Assembly (NCBI GenBank): GCA_035693105.1
Contig: DASSHC010000236.1
Coordinates: 1 to 26,057 of the forward strand
Length of the DNA stretch: 26,057 nt
Origin: DASSHC01 sp035693105
Lineage (GTDB): Bacteria > Chloroflexota > Chloroflexia > Thermomicrobiales > Thermomicrobiaceae
Direction of reading: 5' to 3'
Below, one piece after another: positions 15,313 through 23,088 of this stretch; within the stretch, counting starts at the first letter, position 1, and the number at the start of each line of letters is the position of its first letter. A program made the position numbers and the translations under genes. Under the pieces are notes generated by a model that did not search any database, had not been told where the DNA came from, and saw nothing but the letters and a program-made list of their open reading frames with translations.

Positions 15313-17235
15313 ATGGCACGGACGATCGGAATTGACCTCGGGACCACTAACTCGGTCATGGCCGTCATCGAGGGCGGCGAGCCGGTGGTGCTCCCCAACG
15401 CCGAGGGCGAGCGGCTGACCCCCTCGGTTGTGGCGCTCACCAACACCGGCGAGCGCCTGGTCGGGCGCTTCGCCAAGCGCCAGGCCGTGACCAACCCCAG
15501 CAATACGGTATTCTCGGTCAAGCGCTTCATGGGCCGCTGCTTCGACGACCCCAACGTGCAGGCCGACCTCAAGCTCGTGCCGTACGAGGTGCGCAAGGCG
15601 CAGAACGGCGGCGTCGAGATCAAGATGGGCGACCGCTGGGCCAGCCCGCCCGAGATCTCGGCCATGATCCTGCAGAAGCTGAAGACCGACGCCGAGGCCT
15701 ACCTGGGCGATAAAGTCGACCGGGCCGTCATCACCGTCCCGGCCTACTTCGACGACAGCCAGCGCAACGCCACCAAGGACGCCGGGCGCATCGCCGGCCT
15801 GGACGTGCTGCGCATCATCAACGAGCCGACCGCCTCGGCGCTGGCCTACGGCCTCGACAAGAAGACTGACGAGCAGATCGCCGTCTACGACCTCGGCGGC
15901 GGCACCTACGACATCTCGATCCTCGATCTCTCCGAGGGTGTCTTCCAGGTGCTGGCTACCAACGGCGACACCCACCTCGGCGGCGACGACTTCGATCAGA
16001 AGATCATCGACTGGCTCGCCGACGAGTTCAAGAAGCAGGAGGGGATCGACCTGCGCGGCGACCGCATGGCGCTGCAGCGCCTCAAGGAGGCCGCCGAGCG
16101 GGCCAAGATCGAGCTCTCCAGCACGATGCAGACGGAGGTCACTCTCCCCTTCATCACCGCGGATCAGTCCGGCCCCAAGCACATGAACATCACCCTCTCT
16201 CGTTCCAAGCTGGAGCAGTTGGTGGGCGATCTGGTCGACCGCACCGTGCCGCCGATGGACGCGGCGCTCAAGGACGCCAATCTCAGTAAGGGCGATGTCG
16301 ACGAGGTGATCCTGGTCGGCGGCCAGACGCGCATGCCGGCGGTCCAGCGCAAGGTGGCCGACTTCTTCGGCAAGGAAGCGCACAAGGGGATCAACCCCGA
16401 CGAGGTGGTGGCGGTCGGCGCGGCCATCCAGGCCGGCGTGCTGCAGGGCGAGGTCAAGGACGTGCTCCTGCTCGACGTCACCCCGCTGACGCTCTCGATC
16501 GAGACGCTGGGCGGCGTGGCCACCCCGCTGATCGAGCGCAACACGACCATCCCGACGCGCAAGAGCCAGATCTTCACCACCGCCACCGACAACCAGACCC
16601 AGGTGGAGATCCACGTGGTGCAGGGCGAGCGCCCGATGGCCAGCGAGAACCGCAGCCTCGGCCGCTTCATCCTCGACCGCATCCCACCCTCCCCGCGCGG
16701 CGTGCCGAAGATCGAGGTGACCTTCGACATCGACGCCAACGGCATCCTGAACGTGACCGCGCGCGACCAGGCGACCGGCCGCGAGCAGAAGATCACCATT
16801 ACCGCCTCCAGCGGCCTGACCGAGGACGAGATCAAGCGGATGGTGCACGAGGCCGAGTCGCACGCGGAGGAAGACCGCAAGCGGCGCGAGGCCATCGAGC
16901 TACGCAACCAGGCCGAGGCGATGGCCTACCAGGCGGAGCAGACGCTCAACGAGTACGGCGACCGCATCCCCTCGGAGCTGAAGGCCGAGCTGGATAACCA
17001 GATCCAGGCCGTGCGCACCACGCTGCAGCAGAATCCCGAGGATGTCGAGCGCCTGCGCCCGGCCTACGAGCAGTTGACGCAGACGCTGTCGAAGGTCGGC
17101 GCCAGCATGTACGAGCAGCCGGCCGCGGGCGCGGCCCCCGGCGAGGAGCAGCCCGGCGCGCAGCCAGGCGGTGAGGGGGAGGAGCAGACGGTCGAGGCCG
17201 AGTTCCACGAGGTCCCGCACGAGCCGCGCGAATAG
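15313..17235 (+). CDS. dnaK: Chaperone protein DnaK (Hsp70)
   Basis: This ATP-dependent chaperone has the usual length (640 residues). The nucleotide-binding domain shows GIDLGTTNS (6-14), VPAYFDDSQRNATKDAGRIAGL, NEPTASALAYGLDKK, YDLGGGTYDISIL and VILVGGQTRMP. The inter-domain linker is DVLLLDVTPLTL. The substrate-binding domain follows, then an alpha-helical lid (about 505-600) and a Gly/Pro/Glu-rich disordered tail. NBD subdomain IB between KRFMG and PPEIS is long, the form without the roughly 23-residue gap typical of Firmicutes Hsp70s. Ribosome site AAGGAT is 8 nt before the ATG. No dnaJ follows in this window; the next gene is convergent, so DnaJ must be encoded elsewhere. Confidence 0.98.
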   Translation: MARTIGIDLGTTNSVMAVIEGGEPVVLPNAEGERLTPSVVALTNTGERLVGRFAKRQAVTNPSNTVFSVKRFMGRCFDDPNVQADLKLVPYEVRKAQNGGVEIKMGDRWASPPEISAMILQKLKTDAEAYLGDKVDRAVITVPAYFDDSQRNATKDAGRIAGLDVLRIINEPTASALAYGLDKKTDEQIAVYDLGGGTYDISILDLSEGVFQVLATNGDTHLGGDDFDQKIIDWLADEFKKQEGIDLRGDRMALQRLKEAAERAKIELSSTMQTEVTLPFITADQSGPKHMNITLSRSKLEQLVGDLVDRTVPPMDAALKDANLSKGDVDEVILVGGQTRMPAVQRKVADFFGKEAHKGINPDEVVAVGAAIQAGVLQGEVKDVLLLDVTPLTLSIETLGGVATPLIERNTTIPTRKSQIFTTATDNQTQVEIHVVQGERPMASENRSLGRFILDRIPPSPRGVPKIEVTFDIDANGILNVTARDQATGREQKITITASSGLTEDEIKRMVHEAESHAEEDRKRREAIELRNQAEAMAYQAEQTLNEYGDRIPSELKAELDNQIQAVRTTLQQNPEDVERLRPAYEQLTQTLSKVGASMYEQPAAGAAPGEEQPGAQPGGEGEEQTVEAEFHEVPHEPRE

Positions 17236-17254
17236 CGGCGGGCCCGCACCCCAA

Positions 17255-17290
17255 CCCCTCTCCCAGCATTGGGAGAGGGGCTCACTTTTT
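17255..17290 (+). terminator. Intrinsic terminator-like hairpin after dnaK
   Basis: CCCCTCTCCCA (17255-17265) and TGGGAGAGGGG (17270-17280) pair perfectly over 11 bp around the loop GCAT. A run of five T follows at 17286-17290 after CTCAC. The T-run is a little distant, and the stem sequence also belongs to a dispersed CCCCTCTCC repeat type (see 17471). Confidence 0.65.
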
Positions 17291-17316
17291 GGGCAAGACC
17301 GGGCCTTCGTGAGGAC

Positions 17317-17430
17317 GAATCGCTCGTCTGCGTTCGGGATGACAGTGGAAGAATAGGGGCGGACGACGACGATGAGTCTTGTCCGACAGGCCGCTCCCGC
17401 TCCCGGTCATGCCGAACGCAGTCGAGGGAT
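17317..17430. repeat. Inverted repeat pair (GTCATxCCGAACGCAG type)
   Basis: The left arm 17317-17343 ends CGTTCGGGATGAC. The right arm 17406-17430 begins GTCATGCCGAACGCAG. The arms are near-complementary over about 25 nt, around a 62-nt spacer containing AGGGGCGGAC. Elements of this kind are dispersed intergenic repeats in many high-GC genomes. It sits between convergent dnaK and the hybrid-motif gene. Confidence 0.6.
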
Positions 17431-17470
17431 CCAACCCGAAGCGGCCACCAAACGTCATCGATGGATAATG

Positions 17471-17507
17471 CCCCTCTCCCCGTGCGTTGGCTCCGTCCGG
17501 AGAGGGG
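17471..17507. repeat. CCCCTCTCC/GGAGAGGGG hairpin repeat
   Basis: The arms 17471-17479 and 17499-17507 are perfectly complementary (9 bp, 19-nt loop), followed by CTGGGGTGAGGG. It resembles the stem after dnaK and may end transcripts of the convergent minus-strand gene, although there is no T-run on that strand. Confidence 0.5.
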
Positions 17508-17545
17508 CTGGGGTGAGGGCTCTCCGGGGTTGAGGAGGCGGGCGC

Positions 17546-18697
17546 TTACCCCGCCCGCAAAATCTCTAGATTGGCCAGCGGAACCTGCCGGCGGACGCCG
17601 CCCGACAGCTCCACCTCGACCAGCTCGCGGTCGACCCCGCTCTCCGCGCGCTCCCAGGTCGAACCGCTACGGCAGACGACCACGTTCCCCAGGTGCTGCG
17701 GATCGACCAGGCGCGCCAGCACGCCCTCGGCCGGCGCGATCCGTTCGACCGGGCCCGATGAACGGCCGTTGGCCATCGTCAGGTAGAGCAGCGGGTACGC
17801 GGGCGGCGCGGCGGAGTCGGCTGCCGCGACGCCCACGATCTGCCCCTCGTGCTCGCCCAGGAATTCAAAGATCGGCGGCGCCATCGGCCGCCGGCCGAAG
17901 CCCTCGGTGACGAAGACCGGCAACGGGAGAGCGGCCGCCTCGGGGGAGAACCGGGCGCCGAGACTGTAGGGCTCCCAAAACTGCGCCACCGGCGGCTCGG
18001 CTCCGGTGCCGGCCACCCGGCGCACCTCCGCCTCGGCCATGCTGCCGACGATCACCGCGCGCGCGCCCACTTCGGCCAGGCGGCGCAGCGCCAGCGCGCC
18101 GACCGTCATGCCGCCCAGCACCACCGCGCCGCGCATATCGGCCGTGACACCGTCCGGGGTCAACTCGCGGTCGTGCCGGTCGACGGCCAGCCGCAGCGCC
18201 CCGACCGCATCGCCGCCGAGCAGAAGGGTGCCCCGCAGCCGGTCGCCCTCGGCGCGAATCGTGACCTCGCGGTTGTCCACCACCGCGGCAACCTCACCAA
18301 AGACCAGCGCCGACAGCGACTCCTGCCCGCCGTCGGGCACCAGGGTCGCGGTGCCCGCGGCCTCGTTGATCTCCTCTAGCGTGCCGGATACGGGCGCGTC
18401 GACCGAGACGGTGCGCAGCCCCCGGCGCACGCGCGCCACGCTCTCACCCGCCTTGAAGCGCGAGCCGACCGGCTTGGACAGCGCGCGCGGCAGCGCCTCC
18501 GGCATGATGTTGAGATCGCGCACGACGTGGAGGATGACGCCGCCGCTGCCGGAGTTCAGGTTCGCCACGGCGGTCGCCGGCTCGACCCGATCGCCGGCCT
18601 GGACCAACAACTCGCCGGATCGAGGCAACCGGCGCTGGACCTGAAACTCCGCACCGACGACGATAATAGGTTCCTGGGTCTCGAGCGTCCTTGTCAC
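17546..18697 (-). CDS. Conserved hypothetical protein with barrel-sandwich/hybrid-motif-like N terminus
   Basis: I do not recognise a named family. The 383-residue product has two lipoyl/RnfC-like hybrid-motif patterns near the N terminus. These are LPRSGELLVQAGDRVEPATAVA (about 24-45) and GSRFKAGESVARVRRGLRTVSVDAPVSGTLEEI (about 78-110). A central alpha/beta-looking part follows, with VVLGGMTVGALALRRLAEVGARAVIVGSM. The C-terminal segment is KOW-like (about 325-383, GVLARLVDP...VEVELSGGVRRQVPLANLEIL). It has no signal peptide, and only one cysteine is visible. The GTG at 18697 is preferred, with GGGAGG 10 nt upstream. An in-frame GTG at 18748 would overlap the previous gene. It is 17 nt downstream of the MutL-like gene, so the two are almost certainly one transcript. 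Confidence 0.75.
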   Translation of the reverse strand: MTRTLETQEPIIVVGAEFQVQRRLPRSGELLVQAGDRVEPATAVANLNSGSGGVILHVVRDLNIMPEALPRALSKPVGSRFKAGESVARVRRGLRTVSVDAPVSGTLEEINEAAGTATLVPDGGQESLSALVFGEVAAVVDNREVTIRAEGDRLRGTLLLGGDAVGALRLAVDRHDRELTPDGVTADMRGAVVLGGMTVGALALRRLAEVGARAVIVGSMAEAEVRRVAGTGAEPPVAQFWEPYSLGARFSPEAAALPLPVFVTEGFGRRPMAPPIFEFLGEHEGQIVGVAAADSAAPPAYPLLYLTMANGRSSGPVERIAPAEGVLARLVDPQHLGNVVVCRSGSTWERAESGVDRELVEVELSGGVRRQVPLANLEILRAG

Positions 18698-18714
18698 CGA
18701 ACCGCCGCCTCCCG

Positions 18715-20466
18715 CTACTCCAGTTGACCGCCGAGATCGTTCATCCACTCGCGCAGCCGGGCGATACGCGCGTCCGGCTCCTGGGGCAACCGCGCCGGCC
18801 GCCCGCGGGCGTCGATGATTACCCCGACGCGGCCGCCGAACACCTGCCGTTCGCCGGTGAATGAGGCGGTCTCGCCCGGTCCCGCACGCCCGATCTGAAA
18901 GCCCGGCTCCGCGGTCACCACTACCTGGGCACTCTCGCCTTCGCCGAGGGGCAGGAGGTGGAGGCTACCGTAGGGTACGCTGAAGTGGCGCGTCTCGCCC
19001 CCGGCGTACTCAATCTGCCCTCGCACCGCCAGCTCGCCATCCTCGCCCTGACCGGTTACCACGATGCAGGTCGCCAGCGGCGTCAGCACGTCCTGCTCGA
19101 CCACCTCCCGCGCGAACCCCGGGTCATCCGAGGCGATCGCGCCAGCGGCGGCCATCAATCCCTCGACATCATGCGCGATCGAGACGATCCCATCGGCCGA
19201 GTTTGGCAGCACGCCGTCGAGCACGGTCAAGACCGCCAACGCCGGGTCGTCGCCCAGTGGGCCGGGACCGAGCGCGATGAGATCGATATCGGCCCCCTGG
19301 TCAAGTCCGGCGTCGCGCGTCAACAGCGCCAGGATCTCGCGGGCCGCCGCCGCGGCCATAAAGCGATCGGAGATGGCCTGGAGGCTGGTGAACGGGCGCA
19401 GCGAGCGGTTGAGGATCCACTGGGTGATTTCGTCGTCCGACCAGCGCATCGGCAGCCAGCGCGCCAACTGGCTCGGCGGGGTACGCAGTAGCGCGCGGCT
19501 GTTGAGCGCCAGATCGTACTCGGCACGCGCGACCGTGACACCGCCCGATTCACCGGCGTAGTGCAGCAGCGCACCGTCGCCCAGCGACAGGGCGAGGACG
19601 CTCCGGCCCATGCGGCGGAAGAGGAAGGCCGCGACCGCTTGCAGCGCCTGGATGCGCTCCACGAAAGTCGCCTGCGCCAGCAGTGGAAAGGCGCTGTGGC
19701 CCTCGATGCGGCGCAGGTACTGGTCGCGGAACTCCGCTTCGACCGCCACGATGATGTCGTCCGTCTGGTAGTGCGCCGGATCGATGCCGCTCAGCTCAAC
19801 CAGCGGGCCGAGCGCCTGCGCGGCAAGTTGCTGCTGCGTCTCGCTGGCGACGACGACCCCCTGCTCCAGCCCCGCGGCACGCGCATACGCCGCGGTGGCC
19901 TCCAGCGCGATATCCCAATCCTCCGGCGCGCCACCCTCGTCGACCAGGATCACGGCCTCGGGCCGCACACCCCAGAACCAGCGCTCCAGTGCGGCGGCCG
20001 AGAAGCCGCCCTGCCCGATCAGGAGATCCTCGCGCGCCTCGGCCATCACCGTCTGCGTTTGCCGGATGCCGGCCGCGATCTGCGATCCCAGTGTTCCGCT
20101 GCTGGCCGCGATCAGCGCCACGCGGATCGACTCCAGCGGCACGCCAGTCAGGTAGTAGGCATCGGCGCCGTCGCCGTTGGTCCGTTGTGGAGCGATCAGC
20201 GCATCCTGCTCCAGGAAGCGCCGGCCGGACTCGTCCTCCAACCGGTGCAGCGCCGCCACGATTTGCTCGCCCGCGCCTGACCGCAGGCTCGCGACCGAGG
20301 TCGGGCTGACGCCCAGGCCGACGAAGCGCGGCACACCGTCGACGATGTCGAACAGGAGCGCGCGTGCCAGCGTGCGATCGAGCTCGACCACGACCGCCGA
20401 GTCCCGGGCCAGCGGCAGGCTGGCGCTCCCGGCCCAGCCGGTCGTCGCCGCGAGATCATGTGCCAC
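18715..20466 (-). CDS. MutL/GlmL-like ASKHA-fold protein
   Basis: This 583-residue soluble protein resembles the glutamate-mutase accessory MutL (GlmL) family, which are ASKHA-fold (actin/Hsp70-like) ATPases thought to help B12-dependent mutases. The N terminus SAVVVELDRTLARALLFDIVDGVPRFVGLG (about 23-52) aligns with the phosphate-1 strand pair of ASKHA proteins, but the usual DxGSTxTK is degenerate (ELDRTLARA). A second ASKHA-type strand pair is plausible near VLALSLGDGALLHYAG (about 290-305). A beta-rich C-terminal part (about 475-583) ends in RIARLREWMNDLGGQLE. No mutase subunits are in the window, so the accessory role is doubtful. The GTG start at 20466 follows GAGGTG. The gene is 14 nt after the zinc-ribbon gene and 17 nt before the hybrid-motif gene. 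The family assignment is from recognition, not a search. Confidence 0.7.
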   Translation of the reverse strand: MAHDLAATTGWAGSASLPLARDSAVVVELDRTLARALLFDIVDGVPRFVGLGVSPTSVASLRSGAGEQIVAALHRLEDESGRRFLEQDALIAPQRTNGDGADAYYLTGVPLESIRVALIAASSGTLGSQIAAGIRQTQTVMAEAREDLLIGQGGFSAAALERWFWGVRPEAVILVDEGGAPEDWDIALEATAAYARAAGLEQGVVVASETQQQLAAQALGPLVELSGIDPAHYQTDDIIVAVEAEFRDQYLRRIEGHSAFPLLAQATFVERIQALQAVAAFLFRRMGRSVLALSLGDGALLHYAGESGGVTVARAEYDLALNSRALLRTPPSQLARWLPMRWSDDEITQWILNRSLRPFTSLQAISDRFMAAAAAREILALLTRDAGLDQGADIDLIALGPGPLGDDPALAVLTVLDGVLPNSADGIVSIAHDVEGLMAAAGAIASDDPGFAREVVEQDVLTPLATCIVVTGQGEDGELAVRGQIEYAGGETRHFSVPYGSLHLLPLGEGESAQVVVTAEPGFQIGRAGPGETASFTGERQVFGGRVGVIIDARGRPARLPQEPDARIARLREWMNDLGGQLE

Positions 20467-20480
20467 GACTCACCTCGTCT

Positions 20481-21341
20481 CTACAGAACCAACAACACCA
20501 GCACCAGCGCGACCACGACCACCACGAGGAGCGCCAGCAAGAGAAGGCGCAGCTGCGGCCGGCGCGACGCGGGGGACGGCAGCTCGATGGCCGGCAGCTC
20601 ACCCGTGCCGTGCCGCAGGTCCGACGGTGCGCTGGAGCGTCGCGGTGTCGCGCGCTCGGCCGCCAATGGCGGCGACAACGGCGCGAACTCCTCCGCCGCC
20701 TGCGTGCTGGACGCCGTCTCGACCGAGCGCGGGCGCGCCAGCCAGGCGCGGCTGACGCTCGGCGGCCGGGCCGCGGCCACTGATGGCTGCGCCGGGCTTG
20801 GGACCGTCGCCACCTGAGCAGGCCGGTCGGCGGTCAGCTCCGGCTCGGCGATCTCATCACCGAGGGCGCGCAGCCATTCCGGCAGATCGTCTTCGGTCAG
20901 GAACGAGAAGCTCGGCTCGACGCTGGGCGCGGCCGGCGAGGGCGCCGGCTCCGCGGCTGGCCCGGGCTCCGCCGAGTCGGCTGGAGCCGGACGGGGAGAG
21001 CGCAGCCAGTCGGGGATGCCCTCTTCGACCGCCGTCGCCGCGGCGACCGTCGCCGGCGCCTCTCCCGGCGCGTTGTGCACCATGTCCCGCAACCAGGGCG
21101 GCAGGTCGGCGGGGTCGACATCGAGCGGGAGATCGTCGACGAAGCTTGGGCCGGGCTCGTAACGAGGAATCTCCGCGCTCAGAGCCGTGCCACAACTCGC
21201 GCAGAAACGGTCGTGGTCGCCGGCGGACGAACCGCAGACCTGACAGGTGCGCGCGCCGACGTGCGCTTCCAGTGGCGAGCCGCAGACCTCGCACGTCTGG
21301 GCGCCGGACTGGTTCTCGGTGCCACATTCAGAGCAATACAC
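20481..21341 (-). CDS. Tail-anchored double zinc-ribbon protein
   Basis: The 286-residue product begins with two zinc ribbons: C3/C6/C17/C20 and C33/C36/C47/C50. A long Pro/Ala/Glu-rich, probably disordered region follows (55-260). It is punctuated by three short tryptophan motifs: PPWLRDM (WLR 83-85), PDWLRSP (112-114) and PEWLRAL (156-158). The last 22 residues are a leucine/valine membrane helix, so it should be anchored with the ribbons in the cytoplasm. The GTG at 21341 has GGGAGG 5 nt upstream and places the first ribbon right at the N terminus. The reading frame begins earlier, at 21383. It leads a probable three-gene operon. Function unknown; the WLR repeats look like short docking motifs, which is inference. 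Confidence 0.8.
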   Translation of the reverse strand: MYCSECGTENQSGAQTCEVCGSPLEAHVGARTCQVCGSSAGDHDRFCASCGTALSAEIPRYEPGPSFVDDLPLDVDPADLPPWLRDMVHNAPGEAPATVAAATAVEEGIPDWLRSPRPAPADSAEPGPAAEPAPSPAAPSVEPSFSFLTEDDLPEWLRALGDEIAEPELTADRPAQVATVPSPAQPSVAAARPPSVSRAWLARPRSVETASSTQAAEEFAPLSPPLAAERATPRRSSAPSDLRHGTGELPAIELPSPASRRPQLRLLLLALLVVVVVALVLVLLVL

Positions 21342-21459
21342 CAGGACCTCCCACTGTTGACTGCGAGCGAGCCGCCCACGCACTGGTCACGCGTTCTGCG
21401 TCGCTTTCCAGCCGAGTCTAACATTGGGTCGAATTGGTCGCCTCACCGAGAAGTCCTGA

Positions 21460-21906
21460 TCAAAGAGCCTCGGAATCGATCCAAATGGTGACGGGGCCAT
21501 CATTGATGAGCGCGATCCGCATGTGCGCGCCGAACTCGCCGCTGGCCACCGGTAGCCCGAGCGCGCGCAGCTCGCCGGCGAAGCGGTCGACCAGGGGACG
21601 GGCGATCTCGGGGGGCGCGGCATGAACGAAGCTGGGACGCCGGCCCTTGCGCACATCGGCGTAGAGGGTGAACTGCGAGACGACCAGCACGGCCAACCCG
21701 AGGTCGAGCGCCGAGCGGTTCATCTTGCCCTGCTCGTCCTCGAAGATGCGCAGGTTGGCGGTCTTGCTCGCCAGCTGCCGCGCCTGCTCGGGGCCATCGC
21801 CCTCGGTCACGCCGACCAGGACCAGCAGCCCGCGCTCGATCGCCCCGATCGTCTCGCCCTCGACCCGCACCGCGGCCTCAGCCACCCGTTGAATCAGGAC
21901 CCGCAT
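21460..21906 (-). CDS. dtd: D-aminoacyl-tRNA deacylase
   Basis: Dtd hydrolyses D-amino acids (and glycine mischarged on tRNA-Ala) from tRNA, protecting translation from wrong chirality. The 148-residue product has the family length. It keeps both active-site signatures: SQFTLYAD (about 77-84) and NDGPVTIW (about 135-142, the cross-subunit GPxT motif). KGRRPSF between them is also conserved. The ATG at 21906 overlaps the 3' end of ispF by 29 nt, so it belongs to the ispD-ispF transcript. Confidence 0.96.
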   Translation of the reverse strand: MRVLIQRVAEAAVRVEGETIGAIERGLLVLVGVTEGDGPEQARQLASKTANLRIFEDEQGKMNRSALDLGLAVLVVSQFTLYADVRKGRRPSFVHAAPPEIARPLVDRFAGELRALGLPVASGEFGAHMRIALINDGPVTIWIDSEAL

Positions 21907-22396
21907 CGACCCCTACTCTCTCCGCGCGCTCCTCCAGCAGGACCACCGCCAGCGCCGCCAGGCCCTCGCCGCGTCCGACGAAGCCCAGCCGCTCATTCGT
22001 CGTGGCCTTGAGATTGACCGCCCCTTCGGGAATCCGCAGCACCCGCGCCACCTCCGCCCGCATCGCCGCACGGAAGGGCGCGACGCGCGGCGCTTCGGCG
22101 ATCAGCACCAGATCGACGTTACCGACGCGAAAGCGATCCTCGATCAGCGCTCGCACGCGCGCCAGCAGGTCGCGGCTGTCGGCATCGCGCCAGCGCGCGT
22201 CGCTCGGCGGGAAGTGCTCGCCGATATCACCCAGCCCGGCGGCGCCCAGCAGCGCGTCCATCAGCGCGTGCAGCAGCACGTCGGCGTCGGAGTGCCCTTC
22301 CAGGCCCAGCGGGCTGGGGATCGTGACGCCGCCGAGCACCAGCGGCCGGCCGGCGACGAGCCGGTGCACGTCGTAGCCGATGCCGACCCGGCTCAC
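21878..22396 (-). CDS. ispF: 2-C-methyl-D-erythritol 2,4-cyclodiphosphate synthase
   Basis: IspF cyclises CDP-methylerythritol 2-phosphate, releasing CMP, in the MEP route to isoprenoids. The zinc ligands are in GYDVHR (D9, H11) and the following GHSDADVLLHALMDALLGAAGLGDIGEHFPPSD (about 34-66). The late NLKATTNERLGFVGRGEGLAALAVVLL segment is diagnostic. The 172 residues exceed the common 155-160 because of a C-terminal tail (ERAERVGVDAGPDSTGG), which is the part overlapping dtd. The GTG start at 22396 shares GTGA with the ispD stop. Confidence 0.97.
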   Translation of the reverse strand: MSRVGIGYDVHRLVAGRPLVLGGVTIPSPLGLEGHSDADVLLHALMDALLGAAGLGDIGEHFPPSDARWRDADSRDLLARVRALIEDRFRVGNVDLVLIAEAPRVAPFRAAMRAEVARVLRIPEGAVNLKATTNERLGFVGRGEGLAALAVVLLEERAERVGVDAGPDSTGG

Positions 22397-23088
22397 GGCG
22401 CTGCAGCCTGCGCGCGACGACGCTCCAGCAGGTAGCCGGCCACGAGCAGATCGATCGGCCGCGTCAGCTTCAGGTTGGCTGGGTCGCCGGGATAGACCTG
22501 CACCGGGAAGCCCGCCTGCTCCAGCAGGCTCGCCTCGTCGGTCGCCTCGCCTGGTTGGCGCCGCAGATAGGCGGTCTCCAGCCAGTCGCGGCGGAAGACC
22601 TGCGGCGTCTGCGCCGCGTAGAGCTCGCGCCGCTCCAGCGTGGCCAGCACCTGGTCGTCCGGCCCGACACGCTTGATCGTATCGCTGACCGGGATCGCGG
22701 CGACGGCCGCGCCGGTCAGTTCGGCGCAGGCGATCCCGTCCTCGATCAGCGCGGCAGACACCAGCGGGCGAGCGGCGTCGTGGATCAAGACCAGCTCGCT
22801 GGCCGGTTCGAGGCGCGCCACCCCGGCGGCGACCGACTCCTGCCGGGTCGCGCCGCCGCGGCAGACGACGAGCGGCCAGGGCCAGCGCTCGCCCGCGAGC
22901 AGAGCGCGCACGGCCGCCTCCTTCGGCTGCGCGACCACCACGATCACCTCGGCGATCCGCGGCGAGGCGGCCAGCGCCGCCAGCACCCAGAGGAGTGACG
23001 GCCGCCCGGCGACCGGCTCCAGCACCTTGTCGATCGACCCCATGCGCCGGCTACTGCCGGCGGCGGGAACGACCGCGCCGCAGCGCAC
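22393..23088 (-). CDS. ispD: 2-C-methyl-D-erythritol 4-phosphate cytidylyltransferase
   Basis: IspD transfers CMP from CTP to methylerythritol 4-phosphate, the step before IspE in the MEP pathway. The 231-residue product has the nucleotide-binding N terminus PAAGSSRRMGSIDKVLEPVAGRP (about 8-30), where the usual GxGxRMG is GSSRRMG. It also has GGATRQESVAAG (78-89), LIHDAARPLV (about 100-109), PVSDTIKRV, AAQTPQVFR and TDEASLLEQAG. The GTG start at 23088 overlaps the stop of the PIN-TRAM gene by 1 nt (TAGTG), so coupling is likely. IspE is not in the window. Confidence 0.97.
   Translation of the reverse strand: MRCGAVVPAAGSSRRMGSIDKVLEPVAGRPSLLWVLAALAASPRIAEVIVVVAQPKEAAVRALLAGERWPWPLVVCRGGATRQESVAAGVARLEPASELVLIHDAARPLVSAALIEDGIACAELTGAAVAAIPVSDTIKRVGPDDQVLATLERRELYAAQTPQVFRRDWLETAYLRRQPGEATDEASLLEQAGFPVQVYPGDPANLKLTRPIDLLVAGYLLERRRAQAAAP

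Noticed and set aside
15121..16863. Minus-strand open frame (580 codons) opposite dnaK
   Set aside because: Antisense shadow; dnaK is unambiguous on the plus strand.
18698..18748. Upstream GTG start for the hybrid-motif protein
   Set aside because: It would overlap the end of the MutL-like gene and adds a low-complexity Arg/Gly segment; GTG 18697 has GGGAGG upstream.
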